In this document: one piece after another, positions 46,868 through 56,069 of the stretch
Layout of the letters: every line of letters begins with the position of its first letter
Position numbering within the stretch: the first letter of the stretch is position 1
Assembly (NCBI GenBank): GCA_003416985.1
Contig: QVIN01000003.1
Location: forward strand, 496,001-560,000
Origin: Duganella sp. BJB480
Lineage (GTDB): Bacteria > Pseudomonadota > Gammaproteobacteria > Burkholderiales > Burkholderiaceae_D
Reading direction: 5' to 3'
DNA: 64,000 nt
Notes under the pieces: generated by a model
Seen by the model: only the letters and a program-made list of their open reading frames with translations
What the model was told of the DNA's origin: nothing
Databases searched by the model: none
Position numbers and translations under genes: made by a program

Positions 46868-47752
46868 ATGAGGCAAGTTGACTATCGCGGCCTGGCGGCG
46901 TTGGACGCCGTCATCGACTATGGCAGTTTCGACAAGGCGGCCGTCGCGCTTTCCATCACCCAATCGGCCGTTTCGCAGCGCATCCGCATGCTGGAAAACA
47001 GTGCTGGCGAGTTGCTGATCGTCCGCAGCCAACCGCCCTCGCCCACCGAGGCCGGCCAGCGATTGATCGCCCATTATCGCCAGGTCCGGCTGCTGGAGGC
47101 GGTGCTGCTGCATCGGCCGGAGTCCGGCGAGGCGCGGCCGGAGATCGCCATCGCCGTCAACGCCGACAGCGCCGCGACCTGGGTCCAGGAAGCCGTGACG
47201 CCGCTGATGAGCAGCGGCGAATGCCTGCTCCACATCCGCCTGGACGACCAGGACCATACCTTGACGATGTTGCGGGAAGGCCGGGTATTCGGCTGCGTGA
47301 CCAGCGAATCGGCGCAAGTTGCCGGAACGACATCGACGCCGCTGGGCGCCATGCGTTATCTCTGCGTGGCGAGCCCGGCGTTTGCCCGGCGCTGGTTCCC
47401 GGACGGCATGACGGCCGCCGCCGTGCAACAGGCGCCGGCGCTGAATTTCGACCGCAAGGATGCGCTGCAGGAACGCTACATCGCCCGCCGCACCGGCTAC
47501 ACCGGCCACTATCCCCATCATTCCTTCGCCAGTTCGGACGGGTTTGTGCGGTTTGTCGAGGCGGGTTTCGGCTACGGCATGCTGCCGATATTGCAGTGCG
47601 AACAGCAATTGAGGGCTGGAACGATGGTGGAGCTGACGCCCGGCGATTATCTGGATGTGCCGCTGATCTGGCACATGTGGGACATCCAGACCACCTTTAC
47701 GCGCTCATTGTCGGACAATGTGATCTCAACTGCGCGCAAATGGCTGCTTTAA
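46868..47752 (+). CDS. argP: LysR-family regulator, ArgP/LysG type
   Basis: A 294-residue regulator. The N-terminal winged helix reads GLAALDAVIDYGSFDKAAVAL and TQSAVSQRIRMLE (residues 8-45). The C-terminal effector-binding domain (about 90-290) matches ArgP, including NADSAATWV, which is conserved in that group (NADSxATW). It is divergent from the argO-type exporter with a shared operator, so it should activate export when arginine or lysine is high. Its stop overlaps the convergent methyltransferase gene by four bases. Confidence 0.92.
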   Translation: MRQVDYRGLAALDAVIDYGSFDKAAVALSITQSAVSQRIRMLENSAGELLIVRSQPPSPTEAGQRLIAHYRQVRLLEAVLLHRPESGEARPEIAIAVNADSAATWVQEAVTPLMSSGECLLHIRLDDQDHTLTMLREGRVFGCVTSESAQVAGTTSTPLGAMRYLCVASPAFARRWFPDGMTAAAVQQAPALNFDRKDALQERYIARRTGYTGHYPHHSFASSDGFVRFVEAGFGYGMLPILQCEQQLRAGTMVELTPGDYLDVPLIWHMWDIQTTFTRSLSDNVISTARKWLL

Positions 47753-48828
47753 GGCCTGTTGTCCAGCGCCGCCAACTCCTGCCGGACGCGTTCTTCCCAC
47801 TCGGCCGGGTCCGGTTCGTAGGTGACGGACGGCTCGGCCGGACCCAAGGCCTGCAAGGCCCCGGTGCGCTGGTAGAGCATGACCGAGGTCCAGGCCACCG
47901 TCCCGGCCGGGAATTGGTATAGCAATTTGAACGCAGGATGGTTCAAGGGATAGGTGGTGGTGCTGACCAGCGCGCCTTCCCGCATCTCGCGCGCCAACTT
48001 TCCGGCGATGGCATCCATCAGCGGGCCGAAGCAGGTGCTGTACATGAACACCAGACTGGCGCCACGCACGTCGACCTTGAACAGGTCCGCCTCGATGAAG
48101 GCGATGCGCGACGCCAGGTCGAGCAGGTGCCGGCCGCTGGCCTCGCCGCCAAACGGCAGTTGCAGCCGGGTATCGGGCGCCAGCGGCGTCGGCAGCGCGG
48201 CCAGCCCCTGACGCGCCAGTGCCAGCAAAGCGTCGAGGCGCCGGACCGCCAGGGCGTGCCGGTAGCCCATCAGCTCCACGCCGATGCAGCGCTGGAACGG
48301 AAACGCCAGCGCCGCCGACATCACCACCTTGCCCAGGCCACTGCCCAGATCGACCATCACGCCGCCGGGACGGATGACCGTGGCGATCGCATCGAAGTAA
48401 TTCTCCAGTTCGAAGCGCTGGAGCTCGCCGTAGATCAAGCCGCCATCCTCCACCAGCCAGGCGCGCAGCTCGGCATCGCTGATCTGCTCCAACGGACGAA
48501 AATCGGGCGGCGGCGCGGTGCGCGGCAACATGCCATGCGGCAGCAAGCTCGCGGGCAAGGTGCCAATGATCGCGCCACGGTGCGGACGCAAGCGCTGCAG
48601 CAGATAGTCGCGGCGCGACTTGTCTTCCACGCAGGCGCGCAGCGCGTAGCCGATTTCGATAAACGGAAGGAAAGGAGAACCGGGCGCCAACTCCAGCGGC
48701 GGGCGCACATGCTGTTCGCCGCCCTGTATGCTCTGGAACAAGGCCTCGAACAGATCGGCCGGATGCCGGAAACCGGCGACCAGCGGCGCCGCCGTCTCGT
48801 GGGTACGAAATGCCGGCGCGTTCCACAT
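47749..48828 (-). CDS. DOT1-like class I SAM methyltransferase
   Basis: A 359-residue protein. The N-terminal third is helical, and the catalytic part starts with GELQRFELENYFDAIATVIRP and motif I VMVDLGSGLGKVVMSAAL (near 155), then CIGVELMGYRHALAVRRLD, the LGSGxGKxxxxxA...GxExxxxR arrangement of DOT1-like methyltransferases. The target is unknown. The start at 48828 (MWNAPAF) follows the DUF5710 stop by ten bases; the longer open frame upstream is a shadow of that gene. Probably co-transcribed with the DUF5710 gene. Confidence 0.75.
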   Translation of the reverse strand: MWNAPAFRTHETAAPLVAGFRHPADLFEALFQSIQGGEQHVRPPLELAPGSPFLPFIEIGYALRACVEDKSRRDYLLQRLRPHRGAIIGTLPASLLPHGMLPRTAPPPDFRPLEQISDAELRAWLVEDGGLIYGELQRFELENYFDAIATVIRPGGVMVDLGSGLGKVVMSAALAFPFQRCIGVELMGYRHALAVRRLDALLALARQGLAALPTPLAPDTRLQLPFGGEASGRHLLDLASRIAFIEADLFKVDVRGASLVFMYSTCFGPLMDAIAGKLAREMREGALVSTTTYPLNHPAFKLLYQFPAGTVAWTSVMLYQRTGALQALGPAEPSVTYEPDPAEWEERVRQELAALDNRP

Positions 48829-48838
48829 AGTCTGCGGA

Positions 48839-49201
48839 TCAGGCGCGCAGGGTGGCCAGCATCTGGTCGACGCCGTCATGCGCCGCCTGCCAGCCCGAGC
48901 TGGCCAGCACCGGCGCGCAGACCGGGCAAGCCTCGAACGGATTGCAATCGTGCGGCAACTCCTGGTAGAACTTGCCCACCACCGACTTGCCCACATAGGA
49001 ATCGACCGACAGCGGCTTGGCTTTCGGCGCCACCGACGCCTTGGCCGGCACGAAATCGGCGCCGCCCGGTGCCAGCCAGCGCTCGAACGGCTCGGTCGGC
49101 TTACCGTCGGGCACGTACCACGATTTGCGCTCGCCATTCCAGCGCGCGCCCAGCGCCTTGGCTTCGTCTTTTTCCGCAAACGGAACTTTTAAAAACATCA
49201 T
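48839..49201 (-). CDS. DUF5710-domain protein
   Basis: A 120-residue protein whose first 45 residues, FLKVPFAEKDEAKALGARWN and SWYVPDG, match the DUF5710 module found in many mobile-element and DNA-primase-like proteins. The C-terminal part carries a CPVC motif (CNPFEACPVC), possibly a metal site. The first of two adjacent ATGs (49201) has GGAG eight bases upstream. Function is unknown; it precedes the DOT1-like methyltransferase in a probable operon. Confidence 0.75.
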   Translation of the reverse strand: MMFLKVPFAEKDEAKALGARWNGERKSWYVPDGKPTEPFERWLAPGGADFVPAKASVAPKAKPLSVDSYVGKSVVGKFYQELPHDCNPFEACPVCAPVLASSGWQAAHDGVDQMLATLRA

Positions 49202-49305
49202 TGTCGCTACTCCGCTAATGGAAGCAGTCATTTTACATGCACGCCCGGTTGACTGCACCGCCCTTCACGCATATAGTTGCCAAAAGCAAGCATTAGGAGG
49301 ATTTG

Positions 49306-50187
49306 ATGGATATGCAACAGCAGGCCGACGTTGTGCGGCAATTCAACCGCTACTACACCGTGCACCTGGGGCTGCTGCGCGGGCGCTACCTGGACACCGA
49401 CTATTCGCTCAGCGAAGGCCGCATCATGTACGAACTGTCGCTGAGTCCCGGCTGCACCGCCAACCATCTGCGCACCAAGCTGGATCTGGACGCCGGCTAC
49501 ATGAGCCGCCTGCTGCGCTCCCTCGGCGAACGCGGCCTGGTCCACGGCGAACGCTCGCCGCAGGACAAGCGCGCCACCCTGCTGAGCCTGACCGACGCCG
49601 GCCAGACGGTCATCGCCGACATCAACCATCGCGCCTCGGCCGAAACGGTGCGCATGCTGGGGCAGCTGGGCGCAACGCAGCGCGCGGAATTGCTGGACGC
49701 GATGCGCAAGGTGCAGCACATCCTGTCGACGCCGGCCACGCGCGTGATCCGCGCCACCGCAGCCGAGCTGGACGATGCCCGCCACCTGCTGCATGAATAT
49801 TTCGACGTCATCAACGTCGTGCTGCGCGACGACGACGACGCGATCCGCGCCTTCCTCAACGACGCCAGCTCGGCGATGTGGATCGCCTACGTGGACGGCG
49901 AGGCGGCCGCCTGCGTGGCCATGCGTCCGCTGCAGGAAGTGGCCGGCGCGACCGAATGCAAGCGACTGTACGTGGCAGACCGTTTCCGCCGGCGCGGCCT
50001 GGCCGAGGCGCTGATGCAGGCGCTGGAAAGCCACGCCGCGCAGGCCGGCTACAACGCCGTCTACCTCGACACCAAGGACGACCTGCACGCGGCGATCCGG
50101 CTGTACGACCAGCTGGGCTATGAACGCTGCGAGCGCTACAACGACAATCCGCAGGCGACCATCTTCATGCGCAAGCGGATAAAGTGA
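49306..50187 (+). CDS. MarR-type regulator fused to GNAT acetyltransferase
   Basis: A 293-residue two-domain protein. Residues 1-145 are a MarR winged-helix domain (LSEGRIMYELSLSPGCTANHL, LDAGYMSRLLRSLGERGLV, SPQDKRATLLSLTDAG). Residues 148-293 are a GNAT domain with CKRLYVADRFRRRGLAEALM (acetyl-CoA motif) and YNAVYLDTKDDLHAAIRLYDQLGY. The fusion is a known architecture. The ATG at 49306 follows AGGAGG by seven bases, a strong ribosome site. It is divergent from the DUF5710 gene with only about 100 bases between. Confidence 0.9.
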   Translation: MDMQQQADVVRQFNRYYTVHLGLLRGRYLDTDYSLSEGRIMYELSLSPGCTANHLRTKLDLDAGYMSRLLRSLGERGLVHGERSPQDKRATLLSLTDAGQTVIADINHRASAETVRMLGQLGATQRAELLDAMRKVQHILSTPATRVIRATAAELDDARHLLHEYFDVINVVLRDDDDAIRAFLNDASSAMWIAYVDGEAAACVAMRPLQEVAGATECKRLYVADRFRRRGLAEALMQALESHAAQAGYNAVYLDTKDDLHAAIRLYDQLGYERCERYNDNPQATIFMRKRIK

Positions 50188-50241
50188 TGGCGCCGTGCCG
50201 TCTGTGAGAAAATCCCGGATTGGATTCTACTCGCGACAACA

Positions 50242-50871
50242 ATGCCCATCATCGAACCTATCACCCTGACGCTGGCCGAACTGGCCAGCCGTTGGAACCA
50301 GACCAGCCGTCAAGTGCTCGAACAAGGCCTGCCGATGTATTTCTACTTCGACGGGCTGGTGTTCGACTTCGGCGACAAATGGCACCGCGCCAACGGCGAC
50401 GTGCAGGAACAGCAGGCTCTGGAAGCGCACCAAACGCGCCTGTCCACGGTCGACCTCGACCTACAACGGCAAGCGCTGCACAAACGCGGCCTGCTGAAAT
50501 TGACGCAGTGGGAGGACGCGCTCGGCGATGAGGCGATGCGCAACCTGCAGGCCGAGTCCGACCGCCTGCACAAGGAAATCGAACGCCTGACGGCGCTGCT
50601 CAAAGAGCGCAACGAAGAGCGTCAGCACCACGTGCGCAACGGCCTGTTGCGTGCCGCGCCGCGCACCCTGCGCGACATCGCCCAGCACGGTCAAAGCAAG
50701 TTCCCGCAATTCGCCTTCATGCCGAACTCCCCCGCCGGCAACGAGAAGATTGCCGCCGGCACCGTGGTGGCGCTGGAGGATGGCTTCCCGGTGAAACTCA
50801 TGCTGACCGAGGTGGATCTGGTGATCGCGATGCTGGATGTGCGGACGGCGGAGGCGGCCGAAAAACCCTAG
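50242..50871 (+). CDS. Hypothetical protein with central coiled coil
   Basis: A 209-residue soluble protein of no recognised family. It begins with a short region that could be an HTH-like helix pair (LTLAELASRWNQTSRQVLE), then an aromatic strand section (MYFYFDGLVFDFGDKW), a Glu/Arg/Leu-rich coiled coil (about 95-132) and a C-terminal section ending VDLVIAMLDVRTAEA. No signal peptide or membrane helix is seen. It follows the MarR-GNAT gene by 54 bases on the same strand. The middle AAPRTLRDIAQHGQ stretch may be a second helix pair. Confidence 0.65.
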   Translation: MPIIEPITLTLAELASRWNQTSRQVLEQGLPMYFYFDGLVFDFGDKWHRANGDVQEQQALEAHQTRLSTVDLDLQRQALHKRGLLKLTQWEDALGDEAMRNLQAESDRLHKEIERLTALLKERNEERQHHVRNGLLRAAPRTLRDIAQHGQSKFPQFAFMPNSPAGNEKIAAGTVVALEDGFPVKLMLTEVDLVIAMLDVRTAEAAEKP

Positions 50872-50884
50872 CCTCGTCGCTAAA

Positions 50885-53092
50885 CTAGAGACTGCTTTTC
50901 CGCCGCAATAATCGTAGTCCATTGGCCACAACCAGGAGACTAGCTCCGACGTCTGCGAACACCGCCATCCACAACGTTGCGAAGCCAGCGACAGCTAGCC
51001 CGAAGAAGACCAGCTTGATGCCCAAGGCAGTCGCGATGTTTTGCATCAGTATCGCGCGGGTCCGACGGCTCAGCCTGATGAAGCCTACGATTTTATGCAG
51101 GTCGTCATCCATCAGAGCCACGTCCGCAGTCTCGATAGCGGTATCGCTGCCGGCCGCCCCCATCGCGAATCCAACTTCTGCCTGGGCAAGCGCGGGCGCG
51201 TCGTTAATGCCGTCGCCGACCATGCCCACCGCTCCGTACCCGGCTTGAAGAATTCGGATCGCGTCCAATTTATGCTCGGGCAGCAGTTCAGCCTGCACCT
51301 GCTGGATACCGACTTGAGCAGCGGTGCTCGTCGCTATAGCGGCATTGTCGCCGGTCAGCATGACGGTCCTGACACCGATGTCGTTCAGCTCTTTGATAGC
51401 TGCGGCCGCGCCGGGACGAACCACATCAGCGACGTAAATAACGCCAACAACCCCAGTCTGCACGGCCAGGAAAACCTTGGTGCAAGCCGCGTCCGTTTCG
51501 CCCAGGCCAGGTGTCGCCTCATGTGGCAGCGGAATACCGGCTTCCGCCATCAGCCGGGCATTGCCCAGGAAATAGACGCATTTTTCAATTTCGCCCTTCA
51601 CGCCCAAGCCGGGCAATGCCTCGAATTTGCTCACGGACTTCAGTTCTGTCGCGGCTGGTCCCGCGCGCATAATGGCCATGGCCAAGGGATGCGTGGAATT
51701 CGCGTCAAGGCTTGCGGCCAGGAGAAGAACGTCGTCCTTTGCATGCTTGCCTTGGGCGCTCACCGAGGTCACTTGAGGGCGGCCTTCGGTTAAAGTTCCA
51801 GTCTTATCGACTGCAATCACCTTCAGCTGATGGCCCATCTCCAGAAACTGACCACCCTTGATCAAAATCCCCGCTCGGGCCGCGGCGGTCAGTCCGCTGA
51901 CAATCGTGACCGGCGTCGAAAGCACCAAGGCGCAGGGACACGCGATGACCAGCATGACCAGCGCCTTATAAAGCCAGACGCTGAACGATACGCCGAATAC
52001 GACAGGCGGGAGGACAGCCACAACGATAGCCAAGCCCACCACCACCGGCGTGTAGTATCTGGCGAAGTGATCGACAAAGCGCTGGGTTGGAGCCTGGTTG
52101 CCCTGCGTCTCGTCGATCACCCGAATAATTTTCGCGAGCACGCTGTCGCTATTGCTCGCGGAAACTTGAATTTCCAGGACACCGTTTTCATTGATCGTGC
52201 CGGCATACACCGTGTCGCCGACAACCTTAGCCACCGGCATGCTTTCGCCAGTGATCGGCGCCTGATTCACCGAGGAGTATCCCGCTGTGACTCTTCCATC
52301 GAGGGCGATGCGTTCGCCCGGCCTGACGCGCAGCAGGTCTCCCACGTTGACCGCTTTAACGCCCACCTCCGTCCACCCGCCGGCCGTCCACACCAACGCG
52401 ACCTCGGGGGCCAGCCGCATCAGTTTGTTGACGGAATTGCGGGCGCGATTGAGCGCCAAACTCTCGATCAACTCAGCGACCGCGAACAAGAAAGTCACCA
52501 TCGCCGCTTCCGGCCACTGGCCAAGAACCAGCGCCCCGCCAACCGCCACACACATCAGGAAGTTGATGTTCAAGGTCAGTGTCTTTAGCGCGATCCATCC
52601 TTTTTTGAGCGTTGGCAGTCCGGCCGCGACCATCGATACCGCCGCCAACCCGGCTATCCAGGGAGATGTGTCGGTGCCGGTAGTCCAAGCCGCCACCTCC
52701 GCCAGCACGGCGCAAATTCCCGAGACCGCGAGGAGAGCCTTCTGCCGCAGACTTAGCGCAGCCGAGGGGCCTTTGGCGCGGCTGCCCGGCTCCCCCTGTG
52801 CCACCAGGGTGGTCGGCATCCCGATTGACCGCAGCGCTTGCTCGATGGCAGCCGTGTTTTCCACATCCTGATGGACCGTCAGCTTGCGCGCAATAAAATT
52901 AAACTCAAGGTCGACGACACCGGACATCCCCTCCAGCTTGTTGCGGATGAGCCGCTCTTCGACCGCACAATCCATGTTTTCAATATGGTAGACAGTTGAG
53001 CTCACTCCCGGCCCAGGTTGGATTGGCGCCGCAGGGGCGCCGCTGGCGCAGGCATTATCACCAGAACAGCATGGTTCGTTCTTCATAGTCAT
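50885..53092 (-). CDS. cadA: Heavy-metal P1B-type ATPase (Cd/Zn/Pb exporter, CadA/ZntA type)
   Basis: A 735-residue efflux ATPase. The N-terminus is Cys-rich (CCSGDNACASG), followed by one heavy-metal-associated domain with NMDCAVEERLIRNKLE; the DCxxEE form, in place of GMxCxxC, is common in Cd/Pb/Zn pumps. About eight membrane helices follow, with the ion-selective CPC in VIACPCALVLSTP (near 385), phosphorylation site DKTGTLTEG (near 430), the GDGINDAPALAQA hinge and a C-terminal hydrophobic pair. The start may be 53092 or 53086 (MKNEPCC). No CadR/MerR regulator is in the window. Base composition is lower in GC than neighbours, and it lies beside a tRNA gene, which hints at acquisition. Confidence 0.92.
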   Translation of the reverse strand: MTMKNEPCCSGDNACASGAPAAPIQPGPGVSSTVYHIENMDCAVEERLIRNKLEGMSGVVDLEFNFIARKLTVHQDVENTAAIEQALRSIGMPTTLVAQGEPGSRAKGPSAALSLRQKALLAVSGICAVLAEVAAWTTGTDTSPWIAGLAAVSMVAAGLPTLKKGWIALKTLTLNINFLMCVAVGGALVLGQWPEAAMVTFLFAVAELIESLALNRARNSVNKLMRLAPEVALVWTAGGWTEVGVKAVNVGDLLRVRPGERIALDGRVTAGYSSVNQAPITGESMPVAKVVGDTVYAGTINENGVLEIQVSASNSDSVLAKIIRVIDETQGNQAPTQRFVDHFARYYTPVVVGLAIVVAVLPPVVFGVSFSVWLYKALVMLVIACPCALVLSTPVTIVSGLTAAARAGILIKGGQFLEMGHQLKVIAVDKTGTLTEGRPQVTSVSAQGKHAKDDVLLLAASLDANSTHPLAMAIMRAGPAATELKSVSKFEALPGLGVKGEIEKCVYFLGNARLMAEAGIPLPHEATPGLGETDAACTKVFLAVQTGVVGVIYVADVVRPGAAAAIKELNDIGVRTVMLTGDNAAIATSTAAQVGIQQVQAELLPEHKLDAIRILQAGYGAVGMVGDGINDAPALAQAEVGFAMGAAGSDTAIETADVALMDDDLHKIVGFIRLSRRTRAILMQNIATALGIKLVFFGLAVAGFATLWMAVFADVGASLLVVANGLRLLRRKSSL

Positions 53093-53144
53093 GGATGTCG
53101 CGCGCGCGAGTGGTAGGAGCCAATTGGAAACCCGGTTGCCAATG

Positions 53145-53180
53145 AAAAAAGCACTTAGATAGACTACTACCTAAGTGCTT
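53145..53180 (-). terminator. Rho-independent terminator of the tRNA gene
   Basis: A perfect 10-bp inverted repeat (AAGCACTTAG / CTAAGTGCTT, 12-base loop) followed by six T on the minus strand, about 18 bases after the tRNA 3' end. Confidence 0.85.
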
Positions 53181-53197
53181 GATTTTCATATTAAATT

Positions 53198-53276
<79 letters not shown>

Positions 53277-53380
53277 AGAAGTCTTGCTTTGCGCTGGGAG
53301 CCTTGCCGGCCCCTCCTGCACGCGCTCGTTTTCAAAACGAACTCGCGAGGATAAGGGCTAGCGCGTCCACTAGTCAAGCC
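53277..53380. other. Gap between rpoD and the tRNA
   Basis: About 100 bases with a perfect TCGTTTT-C-AAAACGA inverted repeat (53326-53340) but no T-tract; rpoD termination or the tRNA promoter must lie here, yet neither is clear. Confidence 0.4.
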
Positions 53381-55624
53381 TTAGTTGCCTTCCAAGAAGC
53401 TTTTCAGCTTGTCCGAACGCGACGGGTGGCGCAGCTTGCGCAGCGCCTTCGCTTCGATCTGGCGGATGCGCTCGCGCGTCACGTCGAACTGCTTGCCGAC
53501 CTCTTCCAAGGTGTGGTCGGTCGACATTTCGATACCGAAGCGCATGCGCAGCACCTTGGCTTCGCGCGGGGTGAGCGAGTCCAGCACATCCTTGACCACG
53601 CCGCGCATCGAGGCGTGCAGCGCGGCGTCCGACGGCGCCAGGGTGTTGTTGTCCTCGATGAAGTCGCCCAGGTGCGAATCGTCGTCGTCGCCGATCGGCG
53701 TCTCCATCGAAATCGGTTCCTTGGCGATCTTCATGATCTTGCGGATCTTGTCCTCGGGCATCTCCATCTTGATGGCCAGCGTCGCCGGATCCGGCTCGGC
53801 GCCGGTTTCCTGCAGAATCTGGCGGGAAATCCGGTTCATCTTGTTGATGGTTTCGATCATATGCACCGGAATGCGGATGGTGCGCGCCTGGTCGGCGATC
53901 GAACGGGTGATGGCCTGGCGGATCCACCACGTCGCATACGTCGAGAACTTGTAGCCGCGGCGGTATTCGAACTTGTCCACGGCCTTCATCAAACCGATGT
54001 TGCCTTCCTGGATCAGGTCGAGGAATTGCAGACCACGGTTGGTGTATTTCTTGGCGATCGAGATCACCAGGCGCAAGTTGGCCTCGGTCATCTCACGCTT
54101 GGCCTTGCGCGCCTTCATTTCGCCGGCCGCCATCTGGCGGTTGATGTTGCGCAGGTCCGGCAGCGGCAGCACGACGCGCGCCTGCAGGTCGATCAGGCGT
54201 TGCTGCAGTTCCTTGATGGTCGGGATGTTGCGGCCCAGGATGGCGCTGTACGCGTGCCCCGCAGCCACTTCGCCGTCCACCCATTCCAGATTGGTTTCGT
54301 TGCCAGGGAAGACTTTGATGAAGTGGGCGCGCGGCATGCCGCACTTGTTCACGGCCACGTCGAGGATCTGCTTCTCGATGTGGCGCACTTCGTCGACCTG
54401 GCCGCGCAGGGTGTCGCACAGCTTCTCGACCACCTTGGCGGTGAAGCGGATGCCCAGCAGCTCGAACGAGATCGCTTCCTGCGCCTTGACGTAGGCCTTG
54501 GAATTGTAGCCTTCCTTCTCGAAGGCGCGGCGCATCTTGTCGAACTGCAGGGAGATGACGTCGAATTTTTCCAGCGCGGCGTTTTTCAACGCTTCCAGCT
54601 GTTCGGCCGAGAAACCGGCGGCGCCCGAGGCGCTCGCTTCTTCCTCTTCCTCTTCTTCCTCTTCTTCCTCTTCCTCTTCTTCCTCGTCCTCTTCGGCCGG
54701 CACGGGCGGCGCTACCGGCGCGGCCACTTCCTCGCTCTCATCGACCAGGCCGTCGACGATTTCGTCGATCTTGATTTCATCGGCGCGGATGCGGTCGGAG
54801 GCGGCGATGATCTCGGCGATCGTCACCGGGCAGGCGGAGATGGCCTGGATCATGTCCTTCAGGCCGTCTTCGATGCGCTTGGCGATCTCGATTTCGCCTT
54901 CGCGGGTCAGCAGTTCGACCGAACCCATCTCGCGCATATACATGCGGACCGGGTCGGTGGTGCGGCCGAAATCGGAATCGACGGTCGACAGCGCCGCTTC
55001 GGCGGCCGCTTCGGCTTCGTCGTCGCTGGTGACGGTGGCGACGTTGTCCGACAGCAGCAGGGTTTCGGCGTCCGGCGCGTGCTCGTAGACGGCGATGCCC
55101 ATGTCGTTGAAGGTGCCGATAATGCCTTCGATCGCTTCGGGATCGACGATATTTTCCGGCAAGTGGTCGTTGATCTCGGCATAAGTGAGGAAGCCACGTT
55201 CCTTGCCGAACTTGATCAGGGTCTTGAGTTTCTGGCGGCGGCGTTCGAGTTCTTCCTCGGTGGCTTCCGTGTCCGACGAGAAAGCGTCCTTCAGCAGCGC
55301 CTTTTCCTTGGCCTTGCGGTCCTTGGCCTTGGCCTTGTCGACCGCCTTCAGTTCGGCGCGTTCGACCGCGTTCAGCGCGGCGACTTCGTCGTTTTCAGGC
55401 TGAAATTCCTTCGGCTTGCGGCCGCGCCGGCCCGGCACTTTGACCGATGGCAGCACGTAGCCCGAAGTATCGATGGCAGCAAGCGTGGCCGCGTCGGTGG
55501 TCTGGCTGACCGCCGGCGGGTTGCTGGCGACACGCGTTTCCGATTTATCCGCCGTTTTAGCGGATTTTGCGGTCACTTTGCTCGGCTTTGCAGCCGCTTT
55601 GGATTCAGGTTTCTTGATTGGCAC
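53381..55624 (-). CDS. rpoD: RNA polymerase primary sigma factor RpoD (sigma70)
   Basis: A 747-residue housekeeping sigma factor. Region 1.1 is in the first part (about 140-230). The non-conserved region between 1.2 and 2 holds a run of 16 consecutive Glu. Region 2 contains [20 protein letters not shown] (near 555), used for -10 recognition, and region 4 ends with [20 protein letters not shown], the -35-reading helix. The Lys/Ala-rich N-terminus ([15 protein letters not shown]) is typical of betaproteobacterial RpoD. The frame starts at GTG (55624). It has its own strong promoter about 350 bases upstream and sits downstream of dnaG in the conserved rpsU-dnaG-rpoD order. Confidence 0.97.
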   Translation of the reverse strand: MPIKKPESKAAAKPSKVTAKSAKTADKSETRVASNPPAVSQTTDAATLAAIDTSGYVLPSVKVPGRRGRKPKEFQPENDEVAALNAVERAELKAVDKAKAKDRKAKEKALLKDAFSSDTEATEEELERRRQKLKTLIKFGKERGFLTYAEINDHLPENIVDPEAIEGIIGTFNDMGIAVYEHAPDAETLLLSDNVATVTSDDEAEAAAEAALSTVDSDFGRTTDPVRMYMREMGSVELLTREGEIEIAKRIEDGLKDMIQAISACPVTIAEIIAASDRIRADEIKIDEIVDGLVDESEEVAAPVAPPVPAEEDEEEEEEEEEEEEEEEEASASGAAGFSAEQLEALKNAALEKFDVISLQFDKMRRAFEKEGYNSKAYVKAQEAISFELLGIRFTAKVVEKLCDTLRGQVDEVRHIEKQILDVAVNKCGMPRAHFIKVFPGNETNLEWVDGEVAAGHAYSAILGRNIPTIKELQQRLIDLQARVVLPLPDLRNINRQMAAGEMKARKAKREMTEANLRLVISIAKKYTNRGLQFLDLIQEGNIGLMKAVDKFEYRRGYKFSTYATWWIRQAITRSIADQARTIRIPVHMIETINKMNRISRQILQETGAEPDPATLAIKMEMPEDKIRKIMKIAKEPISMETPIGDDDDSHLGDFIEDNNTLAPSDAALHASMRGVVKDVLDSLTPREAKVLRMRFGIEMSTDHTLEEVGKQFDVTRERIRQIEAKALRKLRHPSRSDKLKSFLEGN
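54638..54694 (-). repeat. Poly-glutamate microsatellite in rpoD
   Basis: Sixteen successive GAA/GAG codons, then GAC and two more Glu codons, in a nested pattern of TTCTTCCTC and TTCCTC units (plus-strand reading). The tract is in the non-conserved acidic region of sigma70 and could change length by slippage without frameshift. Confidence 0.9.
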
Positions 55625-56069
55625 AGGCGCTTTCGATTACACAACGACTTGCTTATTTAGGATAAAGTTTCTTGCGGCCCTCACGGGCCTACGTCTTCGA
55701 ACATGCCGACTGCACAAGTCCGACAATACTACGACTTACTTACACCTGGTCGGGCCGATCGACCTCAACAGAATTCCACCCTCTCTTGGCGGAAATTCTA
55801 CTGCATCGGACACGCGCGTGGGGGCGAGAAACCATGACCGGGTTGGATCAACCCAAGCTGGCCCCGGCCGCCGACACCCGTCATCCCATGTCGATCAAGA
55901 GCCTAACTGACTGAAAACAAACACACTCTGAACTGAAAAACGATGCCAAAACATACAACACTTAGCGTTTTATTATAGCACGTCACTTTTCATTTTCCAG
56001 AGGGCAGAACCCCACTTCGGCCCGCTGCAACCATGACAGAAACATTACTATACAAAGCGACCTGCAACT
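55625..56069 (-). promoter_or_regulatory. rpoD promoter and long leader
   Basis: On the minus strand TGGAAA (55999-55994), a 16-base spacer and a perfect TATAAT (55977-55972) form a good sigma70 promoter between dnaG and rpoD. Transcription from it gives a leader of about 340 nt before the rpoD start. Two simple hairpins lie in the leader: GGGTTG-GATC-CAACCC type (about 55853) and GGCCC-GTGA-GGGCC (about 55675-55690). No gene is seen. A second TATAGT hexamer (56053-56048) is possible. Confidence 0.6.

Noticed and set aside
53326-53340. TCGTTTTCAAAACGA inverted repeat after rpoD
   Set aside because: Only one unpaired base at the centre and no T-run, so it is neither a good terminator nor a recognisable promoter element.
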